In this document: in pieces, positions 34,901 through 46,780 of the stretch
Layout: every line of letters begins with the position of its first letter
How positions within the stretch are numbered: the first letter of the stretch is position 1
NCBI RefSeq assembly: GCF_000003195.3
Contig: NC_012872.2
Coordinates: 19,687,804-19,751,803 of the forward strand
Length of the DNA stretch: 64,000 nucleotides
Reading direction: 5' to 3'
DNA from: Sorghum bicolor
Lineage: Eukaryota > Streptophyta > Magnoliopsida > Poales > Poaceae
Position numbers and translations under genes: made by a program
Notes under the pieces: generated by a model
Seen by the model: only the letters and a program-made list of their open reading frames with translations
Told to the model about the DNA's origin: nothing
Databases searched by the model: none

Positions 34901-37049
34901 AATGTTTGTTTTCTGGAAATTCCTGGACCAGATTATATGGTCATGCATGTTTGACTTGGTTAACTTGTTAATCATGCTAATATGATTAAAGATGAATTGT
35001 AGATAATTTTATATTCTCTCCATAATGTCCTATTGCATAGTTTTTGGAGTTGTGTAACTCCAGTTATGATTTATTTACTGAGTTGTTGCATGTATGTCCA
35101 AAATTGCTGAAAATGCATGAATGCTTGATTGCATTACTTGTTGTGTGCAAACTGTGATTTATGTCTTTAATGGTGATTAAGTAATACACTTGTAACCTTG
35201 TAAAACTTGTGTCATTATTGATATGTTTGCTCTATATAATTGGTCATGTGATGTTAGCTAAATAACTTTAGATGCCTATGTCTTGCATACTTTTATGTGA
35301 TGCATGTTGTGTTATTATTCTTTATATTCATGCACTTGCATCTTGCATCTCATCTAGGTGCGCTAGATGAATCACGTGAAGGTCATGATGTCGAATCAAA
35401 CTCAAAGATGGTGTTTGGTGGACCTCTCCCAAAGGTGGAAGGACTAAGCAAGTGTTGTGACCTTAGATGTCACCAAGACGGAGCAACTAACTGAACTGAC
35501 TCAGTGTTGATCCCAGGCAAGCCCCGGAGCATTATAAGTCTCCCACTACTTTTGAATGCAGTTGAGAATATATGTTATATATGTATTGTTGCATTAAGTA
35601 TAGGAGTTGGGTGAAACCCTTGCTGCATATAACACTCCTTGTCCAGCAAATATACCTATAACCCTATGTAGATTCAGGATCGAATCTAAATGCTTAGTCA
35701 TGCTTAGACCGGTAGAAGCCAGGTGATGTCCTATCACCTGAGCGAGATAGGTGGATACCTGAAAAGGTTGGCTATATATGCTATCATGAAAATAACCAAG
35801 TGATGAGGATGAATAATTGGAGACCGGGCGGGACGATGGTAGAGAAGTAACAAGACATGGAGGTCTTGGGTGCCTATCTATCCCCGCCTGTGTCGATTAA
35901 GGACCGATCGTTGACGGCCCTCTTGTCATGTTGAACGCATGCCCCACACTTAGCTGGAAGGATAAGTCGTTCCGACCGCGAAGCCTGAACACTATCCGGG
36001 CCGGGAGTCGAGCCGCCATGCGCTGTATTGGTGATGGTTGAGGAGAACGACGAGGGCGCGGCGCGCAACCTTGGTATACCTTGGATACCTCGGTCGCCGG
36101 AACGGTCCTCGGGTACTGGCGGTGCCTGCCGAACCCGCGAATTGGTCCTGGATAGTGCAATATGGTGACCTGTAGCTCACTTTGGCCGGTGAGTGTGGTT
36201 TGTGTGGGGAATAAATCGCCAGCTGGTCAGAAATCGATTCGAATCGCCATCGCTCCTGGATAGTGAGCACTTGACTTGAGCTTCGTCATCGTAGTAATGT
36301 TTATGGAACACTTGGGTGGTTATGGTATGATGATGATGTTGGAAATGCCACATCAAATATGGGTACTATGGTTGTATCTTAATCAAGTGATTGCTTTAGT
36401 ACAGGTGCTAATCTAGATGATAGGTTAATGATTATTAACTTGAGCTAAATACCTGAAAGGATTACTTAGTTGCAACTTAAGCTTTTTATGCAAAAAAGTG
36501 TTGTCAAGCTAGCTCCACCAATAAAGCCATGCATACTCCTTGGTGTCATATTATTTCTGGTTTATGACGGGTAAGTCTAGCTGAGTACCTTCTCGTACTC
36601 AGGGTTTATTCCCACTTGTTGCAGGTTGTGATGTATCATGGCTACTGCAAGAGTTGGATGACTCCTACCATATTAGAGGAGTAAGATCATGGGCATGATC
36701 CTTCTTAGTTACCTCATCTATGTTGCTTTTGTTGGAGTTGACCTGGATACTGGCATGTATTTGAAATGAGGGCAATATTAGTTTCAAATTACTTTGCTTC
36801 CGCTACTTTTCAACTTAAGTTGTAATAACTATATTGAACTCAGATGTATGTCAAACTATTTGTGAAATGGATGTAACATGTGACTTGTTATGTTGAATCA
36901 CTACGATCTTGGCTGGTATGTTGGTTGGTTTGAAATCCCTCGTGATTTCACGGACTACCGGGTTTATGAGAGTTCGATTACGGTAAAGCAACTGCTTTGG
37001 CGGGAGTTTTTCGTAGTTGATCTCTTGTAAATTGGGCGGTTCTGTTACA
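31919..37049 (+). mobile_element. Solo LTR (5.1 kb) of a gypsy-type element, with TGTTG target duplication
   Basis: Starts TGTAACACCCCAGG and ends GGTTCTGTTACA. It is flanked by TGTTG at 31914-31918 and 37050-37054, and the copia LTR continues on both sides. No primer binding site, polypurine tract or coding domain was found inside, so a single LTR left by recombination is the simplest reading. The GC-rich block 33040-33690 and the distal string GAGTACCTTCTCGTACTCAG (about 36580) resemble parts of Tekay-type LTRs. It is unusually long for an LTR. Strand is by the TGTAACACC start. A non-autonomous element without recognisable parts is the alternative. Confidence 0.7.
34235..35110 (+). repeat. 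Degenerate ~185-205 bp tandem repeat
   Basis: Five successive units start near 34240, 34421, 34601, 34789 and 34996. Each opens with a variant of AGTTGTAGATAACTTTATAAGCTTTCCA and later carries a variant of GGAGTTATAACTCCAGTTAT. Divergence is high, so the units are old or constrained only at the core. Confidence 0.65.
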
Positions 37050-37054
37050 TGTTG

Positions 37055-37413
37055 TGTCTTGCACAAGGAAAGAATAATACTTGAAAGGAATATATAGGCT
37101 AGAGAGGAAACGTCTGGTTTAATTGCAATCAATGACAGTTAATTGCCTTTAACTACTCGACTCGCACGCACGCACGTACGCTCGCCTCGCCTCCACGGCT
37201 CGGCTCGGTGGCGGCAGCGCACGCGCGTGTGGCACCCTATTTTACTTCCTCAATTTCTCTATAGGAGCTATCACAGGCCATCTATTTAAGTTGAGTTAAC
37301 ACATGGTCAACAATCAATCCGGTATTAAACCGTTTTCATTATAGCATTTATTATGGGCTCTAGAATTAATCATCAAATTGAATATGAGGTAAAAGCCCAC
37401 ATAATATTCAACA
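37055..37413 (-). repeat. 3' LTR of copia element, proximal part
   Basis: Matches the right part of the 5' LTR (about 45085-45393), ending AATATTCAACA on the plus strand. It contains about 95 bp at 37055-37150 that is absent from the 5' LTR. The next bases on the minus strand side (GATGTAGGTGAGGAT) form the polypurine tract. Confidence 0.85.
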
Positions 37414-37954
37414 ATCCTCACCTACATCTTGGGCACATAAGAAAAGCTCTCAAATTTCCATGTCCCTTCATATACCAGCTGTTTCGGTGGAGACTGTTAA
37501 GTTGAACTTCCACCTAGAATAAAGATTACACTTAGTCACAACTTGAACAATGGACTATGCATTGAATTACAAGTTTTGCGTGAAATAAGTTTCATCTAAA
37601 CTCATAATTGATATCGGGTTGCATGAACATCCCCTCTGGTTGAAGCATATAAGTCATACTTCTAGCCCATTCATGAGTATCTAGAACACCCAGATCTCAT
37701 AGACTATGACTAGCAGTCAAACTCATATAGGTGTGTTCCTTAAAGATGTTTTGTAGGACAACATTTATCACTTCACAAGCCTCTTTGGAATACATTAAGG
37801 TATATAGCCAACCTTCCTTACAGACTTAGGAAAGAAGTACAATTGAGATGAGTTAAATAAAGGGTCTTTCCTCACAATCTATTTCTGGTTTGTTTCACTA
37901 TTCTACTTCACGGGATCTCCGATCATATAGAACAAGTTGCTACCATGCTAGACC
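37414..37954 (-). other. 3' leader of copia element
   Basis: Non-coding stretch between the pol stop codon and the 3' LTR on the minus strand. A purine-rich tract abuts the LTR at 37414-37430. Nothing else is supported. Confidence 0.6.
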
Positions 37955-39503
37955 TTACATGGGTCTCAAACCCATCTCACTTGATGCACTATCGATCACA
38001 TTACGTGATAGTCCCTTTGTGAATTGATCTGCCAAATTCTTAGACGTATGGACATAGTCCAACGCTATAACTCTAGAGTTTCTCAGTTTTTTGACAGTCT
38101 TCAATTGCCATTTTTTGACATGCCTTGTGGACTTCATGTTGTCCTTAGAACTGATGACTTTTGTGATCACAATTGGATTGTCACAGTTCATGCAAATAGC
38201 CGGCACAGGTTTCTCAACCACCTGTAGATCCATTAGAAGTTCACAAATCCACTCGGCCTCAGTGCCAGCAGTGTCTAATGATGTGAGTTCTGCTTCCATG
38301 GTTGACTTCGTTAAGATAGTCTGCTTGCAAGACTTCCATGAAATAGCGCCACCTCCAAGCAGAAATACATATCCACTTGTGGCTTTTAAAACATCAGCAT
38401 CAGATATCCAATTGGCATCACAATAACCCTCTAATACCTTAGGGTATCCGGTATAGTGAATACCATAGCTCATAGTACCTTTCAAATAGCGCATTACTCT
38501 CTCAAGAGCTTGCTAGTGAATATCTCCCAGATTTGATACAAACCGGCTAAGTTTGCTAACTGCAAACGAGATATCAGGCCTCATGGCACATGCAAGGTAC
38601 ATCAGTGAACCTATAATTTGAGAGAATCTTAATTGATCCCTTGCTATTCTTCAATTTTTCCTCAATAGCACACTAGGATCATAAGGCGTAGGAGCAGATT
38701 GACAGTCACTATAACCAAAGCGACTTAAAATCTTTTCCACATAGTGGGATTGCACAAGTGTAACCCCACCATTGCCTTCTCTTAAACTCAAAGTTTTTAG
38801 ATAGAAAGTCTTTAACTTCCTTGATCGCATCAAGGCTTGTCCCAAAGATCAGTATGTCATCCACGTACATACAAAGGATCACACTTTCACCCCCACCAAA
38901 CCGATAGTACACACATTTGTCAGCTTCATTAATAGCAAAGTCGGCAAAAGTTAAAGTTCTGTCAAACTTCTCATGCCATTGTTTTGGAGCTTGTTTTAGG
39001 CCACATAAGGATTTTAATAACTGACACACCTTGCCTTTTTGACCACTTGTTACAAATCCATCAGGCTGATCCATATAGATCTCTTCCTCTAACTCTCCAT
39101 TTAGGGAAGCTGTCTTTACATCCATCTGATGAATGAGAAGACCATAAGAGACAGCCAAGGATAGTAACACTCGAATTGTTGTCAAACGGGCAACCGGTGA
39201 GTAAGTATCGAAGAAATCTACTCCTTCTCTTTGTGTATAACCCTTAGCCACAAGCCTAGCTTTGTACCTCTCAATTGTACCATCAGGCCTAAGCTTTTTC
39301 TTAAACACCCATTTACAACCTATAGGTTTACACCCAAAAGGCCGTTCAACCAGTTCCCAAGTTTCATTAGATATTATTGAATCCATCTCATTCCTTATTG
39401 CTTCCTTCCATAGGTCAGCATGAGGAGAGGGAAATGTCTCTTTAATGGTAGTTGGGATATCATCCACGAGGTACACAATATAGTCATCTCTAAAAGACTT
39501 CAC
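37955..39503 (-). pseudogene. Copia reverse transcriptase and RNase H
   Basis: On the minus strand the frame 39503-38709 carries reverse transcriptase motifs (WVFKKKLRPDGTIERYKARL, QMDVKTASLNGE, KSLCGLKQAPKQW, CMYVDDILIFG). A frameshift near 38780 moves it to another frame (TLVQSHYVEKILSRFGYSD). An in-frame stop near 38512 separates it from the RNase H ([40 protein letters not shown]), which ends at 37955. The catalytic residues remain but the chain is broken at least twice. Confidence 0.85.
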
Positions 39504-39524
39504 CTTCTTTTGTCTTTTGCTCTT

Positions 39525-40212
39525 TCAAGGGACTATATTATCATCCTCCTTAGGATAGTGAACATGAGGTTTCTCATATTGTTCTATCAGAATAAATTGC
39601 TCATGAGAATTTATAGATTCATGACTAGAAATATCAGGTGTACTTTTCATAGGGAATTCACTTTCAAAGAATGTTGCATCTCTAGATTCAATTATAGTAC
39701 CAACATTAATATCTGATACTCCAGAATTTATAATTAAAAACCTATACCCTATGTTGTGAGCAGCATAACCAAGGAAAATACAATCAACTGTCTTAGGTCC
39801 AAGTTTGTGTTTCTTGTTTATTGGCACATTCACTTTAGCCAAACAACCCCAAGTTCACAAATAGGAGACATTTATTCTCTTCTTTTCTCATTCCTCAAAT
39901 AGTGTAATTTCTTTATTCTTTGCAGGAACTCTATTCAGGACATGACATGCTGTCAGTATCGCCTCACCCCACCATTCATTAGATAGTCCCGATGTCTCTA
40001 ACATGGCGTTAACCATCTCTATTAGAGTACGATTCTTTCTTTCGGCAATCCTATTAGACTGTGGTGAGTATGGTGGTGTCCTCTCATGAATAATTCTATG
40101 TTCTACGTAGAAATCAGAAAAATCACTTAAAAAATATTCTCCACCACGATCAGACCTTAAGCGTTTAATTTTCCTCTCAAGTTGATTTTCTACTTCAGCT
40201 TTATAGGTTTTA
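39525..40212 (-). pseudogene. Copia integrase, C-terminal part (3' of Helitron insertion)
   Basis: The minus-strand reading resumes after the Helitron with KTYKAEVENQLERKIKRLRS. It passes through the integrase core (RTPPYSPQSNRIAERKNRTL) and ends with the conserved linker (CLAKVNVPINKKHKLGPKT, DCIFLGYAAHNIGYRFL). A stop lies near 39880. In the catalytic context SNGVAERKNRT the residue usually Gly-Val is Arg-Ile here; the Glu is present. Confidence 0.8.
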
Positions 40213-40239
40213 CTAGGATCATGCCCGTGCGTTGCAATG

Positions 40240-40395
40240 GGAGAAATAATTCCACGATATTACAACCAGAATCATTTATTTTGCGTTGCAATGTAAACAA
40301 AACAATTCCATGGGAAAAATAATAATTCCACGATAATACAACCAGAATCATTTGTTTTGCGATGCAATATAAAAAAACAATTCCACAATAACAAT
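40240..40395. repeat. Two 65-70 bp direct repeats near Helitron 3' end
   Basis: AATTCCACGATATTACAACC and AATTCCACGATAATACAACC begin units near 40249 and 40325. Each continues with AGAATCATTTRTTTTGCG. They lie just inside the 3' hairpin. Confidence 0.75.
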
Positions 40396-40511
40396 AACTC
40401 AAGTTTAAACATGTGTTGTACAATTACCAAAAACAAAAAAAAAATTAAGCGTCAAATATCTGCAAGACAAAACTATGCTACGATAATTTTAAGTTTGAAT
40501 GTAGGCTGTAT

Positions 40512-40575
40512 CATGTTCAGAAAATTGACTCTTTGAGCGTGTTCATGTTCAGAAAATTGACTCTTTGAGCGTGTT
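40512..40575. repeat. 30-bp perfect tandem duplication
   Basis: CATGTTCAGAAAATTGACTC followed by TTTGAGCGTGTT occurs twice back to back inside the Helitron. Confidence 0.9.
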
Positions 40576-42299
40576 TTGGACTCATGTTTTGCTTGACGGA
40601 CCAACGGCTGAAATGATCATAGATGACGATGCCCTTAAACGTCTATAGCAAGCAGAAAGAAGTGCTTCATTTTCTTAAATGTTTGCCATTAGCGTTGAAT
40701 ACAGCCCCTCCTTGTGTTTGCACAAAGTGCGCCCAGCTGTAGATAATAACAGGGTGCTGAATAAACCAATTGTGCAAACAGAATAATTTATTTAAACTAT
40801 AATTCTGTTAAAAAGTTTCAGAAAGTTACCTTTTTATTGTTGTCTGCTGCAATATCCCCTTCTTCAAAAATTCAAACTTTTTGCTACTATCAAATCAGCA
40901 GTGTGGCAGCAGCAACATGCAGTCTGAACTCAAGATCAAATTTGTGATGAGACACTTGAATGGTCGCCCCAAGATTAAACACCAAAATGGAGAAAATAAT
41001 ACGGCAAGTGCAAGGTTGTCTAGTATGTCTTTTTGTTCAGATAAAAATTTCGGTTATTGTATTGCATTATTGATTCTACACAGAATCTATCATGCATTTA
41101 CTTTACTGTGTAGGCATCATTGACTAAATCAACAGACAGAAAAGAAAAGGGCATATATATGGCATCTGTGAATGATTAAGTAATCAATTATCAAATAAGC
41201 AATAAAATAATTCTAATCTACCACTTTTCAACCACACACTATTTCAGTTCTTCAACGAGTTGATCATAGTCAGATTGTTTCTGTCTTGATTTGCTTTCTA
41301 TCGGAATTCCTAAAATTGCCTTGACTGTAGACTTTGGTCAGTGGCACAAGGCACAACTTGCTTCAATGTGCTTCTAATCTGTGCTGCTAGGTTCTTCTCC
41401 TCCAAGTTTTCTTTCCTAGTGCATGTTGTTCATGACCTCTATCTTGTGGCATGACTTGATTCAGTATACTTTTGGGTCACAGTAACAGCCTGAAGTCAAA
41501 TATATTGATGACTCCTAAATCTAATAATGGACATAGATGTTCTGTGCATCAAGTATTCAGGTTGATGTACCCACTTCTCAAGATTCTCCATGCTAGTCAT
41601 CAACCTCACAGGTTCTTTCATACCGGTGACTTGACGAGCTGACTGCTAGCAAGATGATGTGGCCACCTGCTCCAGCACACGCTAGGCCTCAAGACATTTT
41701 TGTTGTTGGTTATTGCAAGAGAGCTTTGCTGACAATGGCACGATGAGCTACACTGCACTGTGCTCATAAGGTGCACTGTTGTTATGAATCAATTGAATAG
41801 ATGCCCCAATATTAGTGAGGTTTGCAGAACAACAAAAATTGCACAATGATATGGACAACTAATCTGGCTACCAGAAATCAGAATAATGAGCATTTCATTC
41901 TTGCCCATTTATTACCTTTTTGCAACACGGCCATCCAAATTCAGAAAAGCAAAGCATGCAGAGCATTCGGCTGCTTCAACCTTCACGTTGGATACACATT
42001 CTTCTTAATTCTTCCCCCTGTCACAAATTCATAAAAGCAAAATGAAAGAAGTGGATGCAGATTCGATTCGCGGTCCCAGTTTGTGCACAAATCTAAATGG
42101 CACTCCCTGAAAATGATCTCTAAAGAATCCAACACCCTGCTAAAAAAATCAAACAAAATCAGATAGAAAGCATTCAAGCAACACCACTCTGTGAGATCCA
42201 TGAGCCGGCGGAGGACGCCGACAAGGCCGACCATGGCAACTCTGTCAAGGAGCGCTTCCAGGTCATCCTGCTCACCCAGCTGCACGTACAGCTCTGGAT

Positions 42300-42640
42300 C
42301 CGATGGCCTGGGTTATCTTCCTGTCTTGGACGAGGGAGAGGAGGTGGTGGAAAGGGAGAGGATGCGACGGTGTTCGGGCTTGGCTTCTCTCGATGGCGGC
42401 ATGCTGGGATCACAAGTGCTCATTCGTTCGGCGAGGGCGACGACGGCACGAGTGCGACAGCAACAGCGACGACGGCGCCGGTGCGGGTACGACGTGGAGG
42501 GAGAGGAGGCGGCGATATTCAGGCTTGGCTTCTTCGGATGGTGGTGTGCTAGGATCGCGAGAGCTCGTCCGTTCGGCTGAGTGTGACGGCGAGGGAGAGG
42601 AGGTGGCGGCATGGGCGACCCTCGCGTGCGAGCGAGCACA
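42300..42640. repeat. Imperfect ~170-bp GC-rich repeat within Helitron
   Basis: GAGGGAGAGGAGGTGG-type blocks and the string GGCTTGGCTTCT recur at about 42328/42380, 42498/42523 and 42590. Open frames on both strands over this block mutually overlap, so none is supported as a gene. Confidence 0.6.
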
Positions 42641-42858
42641 GCGAGGGGCACGGGGGAGAGGGATCTCGAGAGAGGGAGGGGAGACGGGAGGGTGATTGGA
42701 AGAAGCGTGGTTGGTGCTGGGCGGGCAGACAGCGAGTACGCGTGGAGAAGTCTCGGGCGGATCTGAGAGCGAGGGCACATAGGGAAGTGCCGGGCGACAC
42801 CAGATCACAGGGTGGACGGAATAGTTTTAGATGTTTTAGTTGTATGTAGGGACAGGGA

Positions 42859-43658
42859 AAATAATATAATGTTTCATCCTTTGTTTTAAGTAAGTACATA
42901 TGACAAAATCTAGTACAATCATCTATAAATGTAATGAAGTATCGTCTACCACCTTTAGTCAATTAACCATTCATCTAGCATAGATTGAAATAGATTAGTT
43001 GTAATGGTGCCAAGTTCCTCGCATCTGTAGCCTTGTGAGGCTTGTGAGGTTGCTTGGATTGCATGCACACATGGCACTTAAAACCTTTGACTAAATTAAA
43101 TTTCGGGATTAAATTCATATTTGCTAGCCACGTTAAACAACTAAAATTAACATGACAAAATCGCGAATACCAAATATTCGACTCATTCGAAATAATAATA
43201 TAGTTTACAACTTTATTATACACATCAAGCATGGATGAGCGGAACAAGTCTCCGTAGTCATAACCTTTACCAATAAAAGTTCCAAACTTAGAAAGTATAA
43301 CTTTATTTGCTTTAAAGATAATTTTATAGCCATCTCTGCAAAGCTGAGAGCCGTTAACTAGATTATTTTTGTTGGAGGAGACATGCTGCATGTTCTTCAT
43401 CAGCACCGTCTTTTCCAAAGTGAACTTCAGAATGACCGTACCAACACCAAGAACACGCGCATGAGAGCCGTTTCCCGTCAGTAAGGCTCTAGTGCTGCCT
43501 TCCTGATAAGAAGAAAATAAAGAGATGTCAGTAGATATATGTACATTAGCTCCAGCATCCATCCACCACTCAGGTGAATGACAGACTGAAAAAACAGAGG
43601 GTAAATAATTACCATACTCAGATGTTCCTCCTTCAGCCTCGCTAATATCCATGTTCAC
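42859..43658 (-). pseudogene. Copia protease, pre-integrase finger and integrase N-terminus
   Basis: The minus strand carries protease (WWMDAGANVHIS, Ala replacing the usual Ser/Thr of the D-S/T-G motif). The pre-integrase zinc-binding segment follows (IWYSRFCHVNFSCLTWLANM, FKCHVCMQSKQPHKPHK), with the first His of the finger changed to Arg/Ser context. Integrase starts at GGRRYFITFIDDCTRFCHMY and is split by the Helitron after KDETLYYF. A stop near 42972 interrupts the frame. Confidence 0.82.
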
Positions 43659-44515
43659 TGATTTTTTCTCTTCTCGCTTGAATTTGTGGTCTGGGTAAGA
43701 ACTTGCCCAATGATCATCACTACCAGAAACAAAGCAGCCCCCTTTTGGTTTTTTCTTCTTAAAAGATATTGTTTGCTTTGGCTTCGGAGTTGTCCTTACT
43801 TATTCTCTTGCTTGTTCTTTTTTTTATTACGGAATGCATATTGATTTTTCTTCTGCACCACATTGGCACTAGAAGACTCAACGTCTTTCCCATGTGTGTC
43901 TTTTGCTCTCGCCTTCTCCTCAACATCAAGAATTCCCATGAGTTCGACAAGACCAAACTCTTTGCTCTGATGTTTTAGAGAAGTAGCAAAATCCTTCCAA
44001 GTAGGTGGTAGCTTAGTGATTATACCACCGGCCACAAACTTTTCAGGCAACACACAAGGGAATTGTTCAAGTTCCTTTGCTAGTGCATGTATTTCATGTG
44101 CTTGTTCAATCATAGAACAGTTATTCACCATTTTGTAATCAAACAGTTGCTCCATGAGGTACAACTCACTACTCGCATAAAAAACCCCGAACTTGGCCTC
44201 AAGCGCATCTCATAACTCCTTAGCAATGGTGCAAATGATATAGTCGTCGACATACTTTTTATCGAGTGCACTTATTATGGCGCCTCTGAAGAGGTTATCG
44301 GCTGCTAGGAACTTTCGCTCCTCCTCAAGTGTAACTTGTTCCGGCTTCCCATCTGTGTCGTGATAGCAACTCATAGCAATCAACCACAGGATCATTCTCG
44401 CACGCCACCACTTATAGTTTAAACCATCAAAATTATCCAGTTTTAACGTAGCAACAAAACCACTAACAGAAAAATACCTAATATCAGGTTTTTGGATTGT
44501 TAGAAATTTAGACAT
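43659..44515 (-). pseudogene. Copia Gag
   Basis: Two minus-strand frames (44515-44210 and 44164-43796), separated by a stop, encode a copia-type gag (FVATLKLDNFDGLNYKWWRA, EQAHEIHALAKELEQFP, FATSLKHQSKEF, DVEEKARAKD). The zinc knuckle region (43760-43680) reads CFVSGSDDHWASS, with key Cys lost. The first frame opens inside the LTR (ATG 44515), so the normal start and 5' leader seem lost or altered. Confidence 0.8.
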
Positions 44516-45393
44516 TTTAATGTTTGATTTAATCTAGAAAAATACACATAGGAAAGTGGTGGCATATATGTGCATGTGTGTAATTTTATCGCTACTCAGA
44601 TTAGAGATAAACATTACAAATATTGTAGACATACTGAAAATAAAATATAATTGTTTAGAATTGTACCTAGAGGAGGGACCAGTGCCAAAGGCAACGGCGG
44701 CTCCATTCCCACTACTCGACATAGTGTGTTGCTTGAAGTAGCGGACCACAATCGATGTAGGAAGACGTTTGCAGTGCAGTCCCGCGAACGTCCACCAGGA
44801 AGAAGACGATGACGATGTAGCCGATCTCTTGTCACCACCAGAAAGAAGCCGATCTGAGGTAGCTGATCCAATGTAGTGGGAAGAAGTCGATCTCGCCGAT
44901 CCGAGGTAGTGAGCAGTCGCGGAAGATGCTCTCAAAAAACCTGATTGCCCGCACACCCGAGCAAGTGTCTCGATGCAAGGCGTCGGGTTCTAGAGGCCTG
45001 CTCTCCCGATCTCTGTGTGTGCAGAGGTTCGGGACGGGGATGAACCAGAGCAACTCGACAGGGAAGAGATGGAGAGGACTGATGTCGCTCGCACGCACGC
45101 TCGCCTCGCCACAGCACGACATGGTACGCACGCTCGCCTCGCCTCGCCACGCCACGCCACGGCTCGGCTCGGCTCGGCTCGGTGGCGACGGCAGCGGCGT
45201 GCGCGCGTGTGGCACCCTATTTCTCTTCCTCAACTTCTCTATAAGAGCTATTATAGGCCGTCTATTTAATTTGAGTTAACACATGGTCAACAATCAATCC
45301 GGTATTAAACTTTTTTTATTATAACATTTATTATGAGCTCTTGAATTAATCATCAAATAGAATATGGGCTAAAAGCCCACATAATATTCAACA
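44498..45393 (-). repeat. 5' LTR of copia element
   Basis: 896 bp. On the minus strand it runs from TGTTGAATATT at 45393 to TTTCTAACA at 44498. It contains CG-rich GCTCGCCTCGCC repeats (45090-45180). Compared with the 3' LTR it lacks about 95 bp near 45080. A primer binding site is not evident in the following bases. Confidence 0.87.
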
Positions 45394-46434
45394 AAATGTA
45401 CCATTGGCAGATTGAATACTGCTAAATGGTTGACAGATTCGGCTGATAAGTCGTTGAAGTAGTGTGCCTACTTGTTCTATTTCCAGACCTAGTTCATAAT
45501 ACAATAACATATAGGAAAAACTATTACATCTCTACAAATCATATTATAATAGTGGGAAAATAAAAAATTACCTATGCTGAGACCCACAAAGCCACTAATA
45601 TAATGGGCAATGCGTCTATCATTCACGAGGCATCACTAAGGACATGAAGTGTCTATTACTTTTTAATAAGCTGGGCATAAAATGAAGCACTTCACTTTTG
45701 TGAAATATAAAAATGATAAATATATTTATTGCTGGTCACCTACTTATGTAACATTGATGGACTGTTGGAAAATACATCACACATGGTGTCACTAATGAGG
45801 TGCTTCCCGCTACATAGGTCCACCCTTACTTCACTACCCATAGTAGGAACGAGATCCTCTGTAGTTTGGACAACTACTGCTCTCTACAGTTAGGTCAGCA
45901 TGTGACCGTTCACTGAGATCCAATGGCAACTGACTCCCACCAGGCTTCCTTTGTGCAACGCTGGGCCTTGGCCCAACAAGCATAGCGTCGTTGCCTGTGT
46001 TTTTGGCGCGAGGTGCGTATGCTCGTGAGGGTAAGCCTTGAATGATGATTTTCTTGAGCCTAGTGGTCACTGCAAAGAGAGATTCAGGTAGGATAATTTA
46101 GCCATCTTGTAAATTCTGAGTGGTTGTACATGCTTCTCTAGCACGGCCATGTCGACCGACACCACTTTCCTGTCATCAGCCTTTGACGGTGGTGCCGAGA
46201 TGGTGACGTGCCAGAGATGAGTAGCGGCGGTGGCCACTATATAGACAAACAATCCAACGTCCAGCCAAGGTGAAGTGTGCCGCGAGCGTGGTGGTCGGCA
46301 TGGGGCCAACATTATGCTGTTGCTGTCCTCGTCATCATGCAGCTCATTTGTCACAAACTCATGGTTCTGTTTGTGAAGGAATTGGAGTAGAATTGGGAAT
46401 TGAAGATTTAGTCACAAGCTAGTTATTCATCTTG
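45394..46434. other. Unassigned region between copia and CACTA elements
   Basis: Mostly AT-rich. A minus-strand frame of 95 codons (46067-46354) is open but I do not recognise it, and it has no supporting context. No RNA gene or element boundary was identified here. Confidence 0.4.
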
Positions 46435-46780
46435 CACATAGAAATATGTTCATCAATGACGATTCACTAGTGACGAGTGCTAAATTCATCACAGAATGAT
46501 AGCATTCTATGATAAAATTTAACAGATCGTCATGCCTCACGAACAACAGAGCTTTGGCACGAAGAATAATGATGACAATGAAAGGACCGTCATACAATAA
46601 CAAAACTAAATCATCATTGGTTATTTGGCTCTTGTTTCACCTCAAGGACATGGCGCTGTGGTCCCACTAGTGGGTCCCCACTTCGAGGCCGTGGCAATAC
46701 GGACCCACCTTCGGGTCCCATCCTCGATGACATGGAGATGTGGTACCACCGACGAGGCGTGCTGGCGAACACGTGGCGCC

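Larger units (their letters stand above)
40213..42858 (-). mobile_element. Non-autonomous Helitron inside copia integrase
   Basis: Read on the minus strand it begins TCCCTGTCCC at 42858 and ends ...GCACGGGCATGATCCTAG at 40213, followed by T. CTAG|T is the Helitron 3' rule. The preceding CCCATTGCAACGCACGGG is close to a hairpin, as in grass Helitrons. Removing 40213-42858 restores the integrase reading YYFKTYKAE with no target duplication, which is the Helitron signature. The target is T|T rather than the usual A|T. No Rep or helicase is present. GC-rich frames on both strands at 42180-42830 might be captured gene pieces, but I do not recognise them. Confidence 0.82.
31329..45393 (-). mobile_element. 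Ty1/copia LTR retrotransposon, minus strand, interrupted twice
   Basis: LTRs lie at 44498-45393 (5') and 31329-31918 plus 37055-37413 (3'), both with termini TGTTGAATATT...AATTTCTAACA on the minus strand. The internal order on the minus strand is gag, protease, integrase, reverse transcriptase, RNase H, which is the Ty1/copia order. A solo LTR interrupts the 3' LTR and a Helitron interrupts integrase. The flanks (GAAAG left, AAATG right) do not form a matching 5-bp duplication. No canonical primer binding site follows the 5' LTR. Confidence 0.88.

Noticed and set aside
42303..42962. Frames of 130-155 codons in the Helitron
   Set aside because: GC-rich repeat sequence open in several frames on both strands; only the KDETLYYF part at the right edge is real copia integrase.
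46468..46476. CACTAGTGA as left end of the CACTA transposon
   Set aside because: The inverted match to the right end starts further left, at 46435, through CATCAATGACG.
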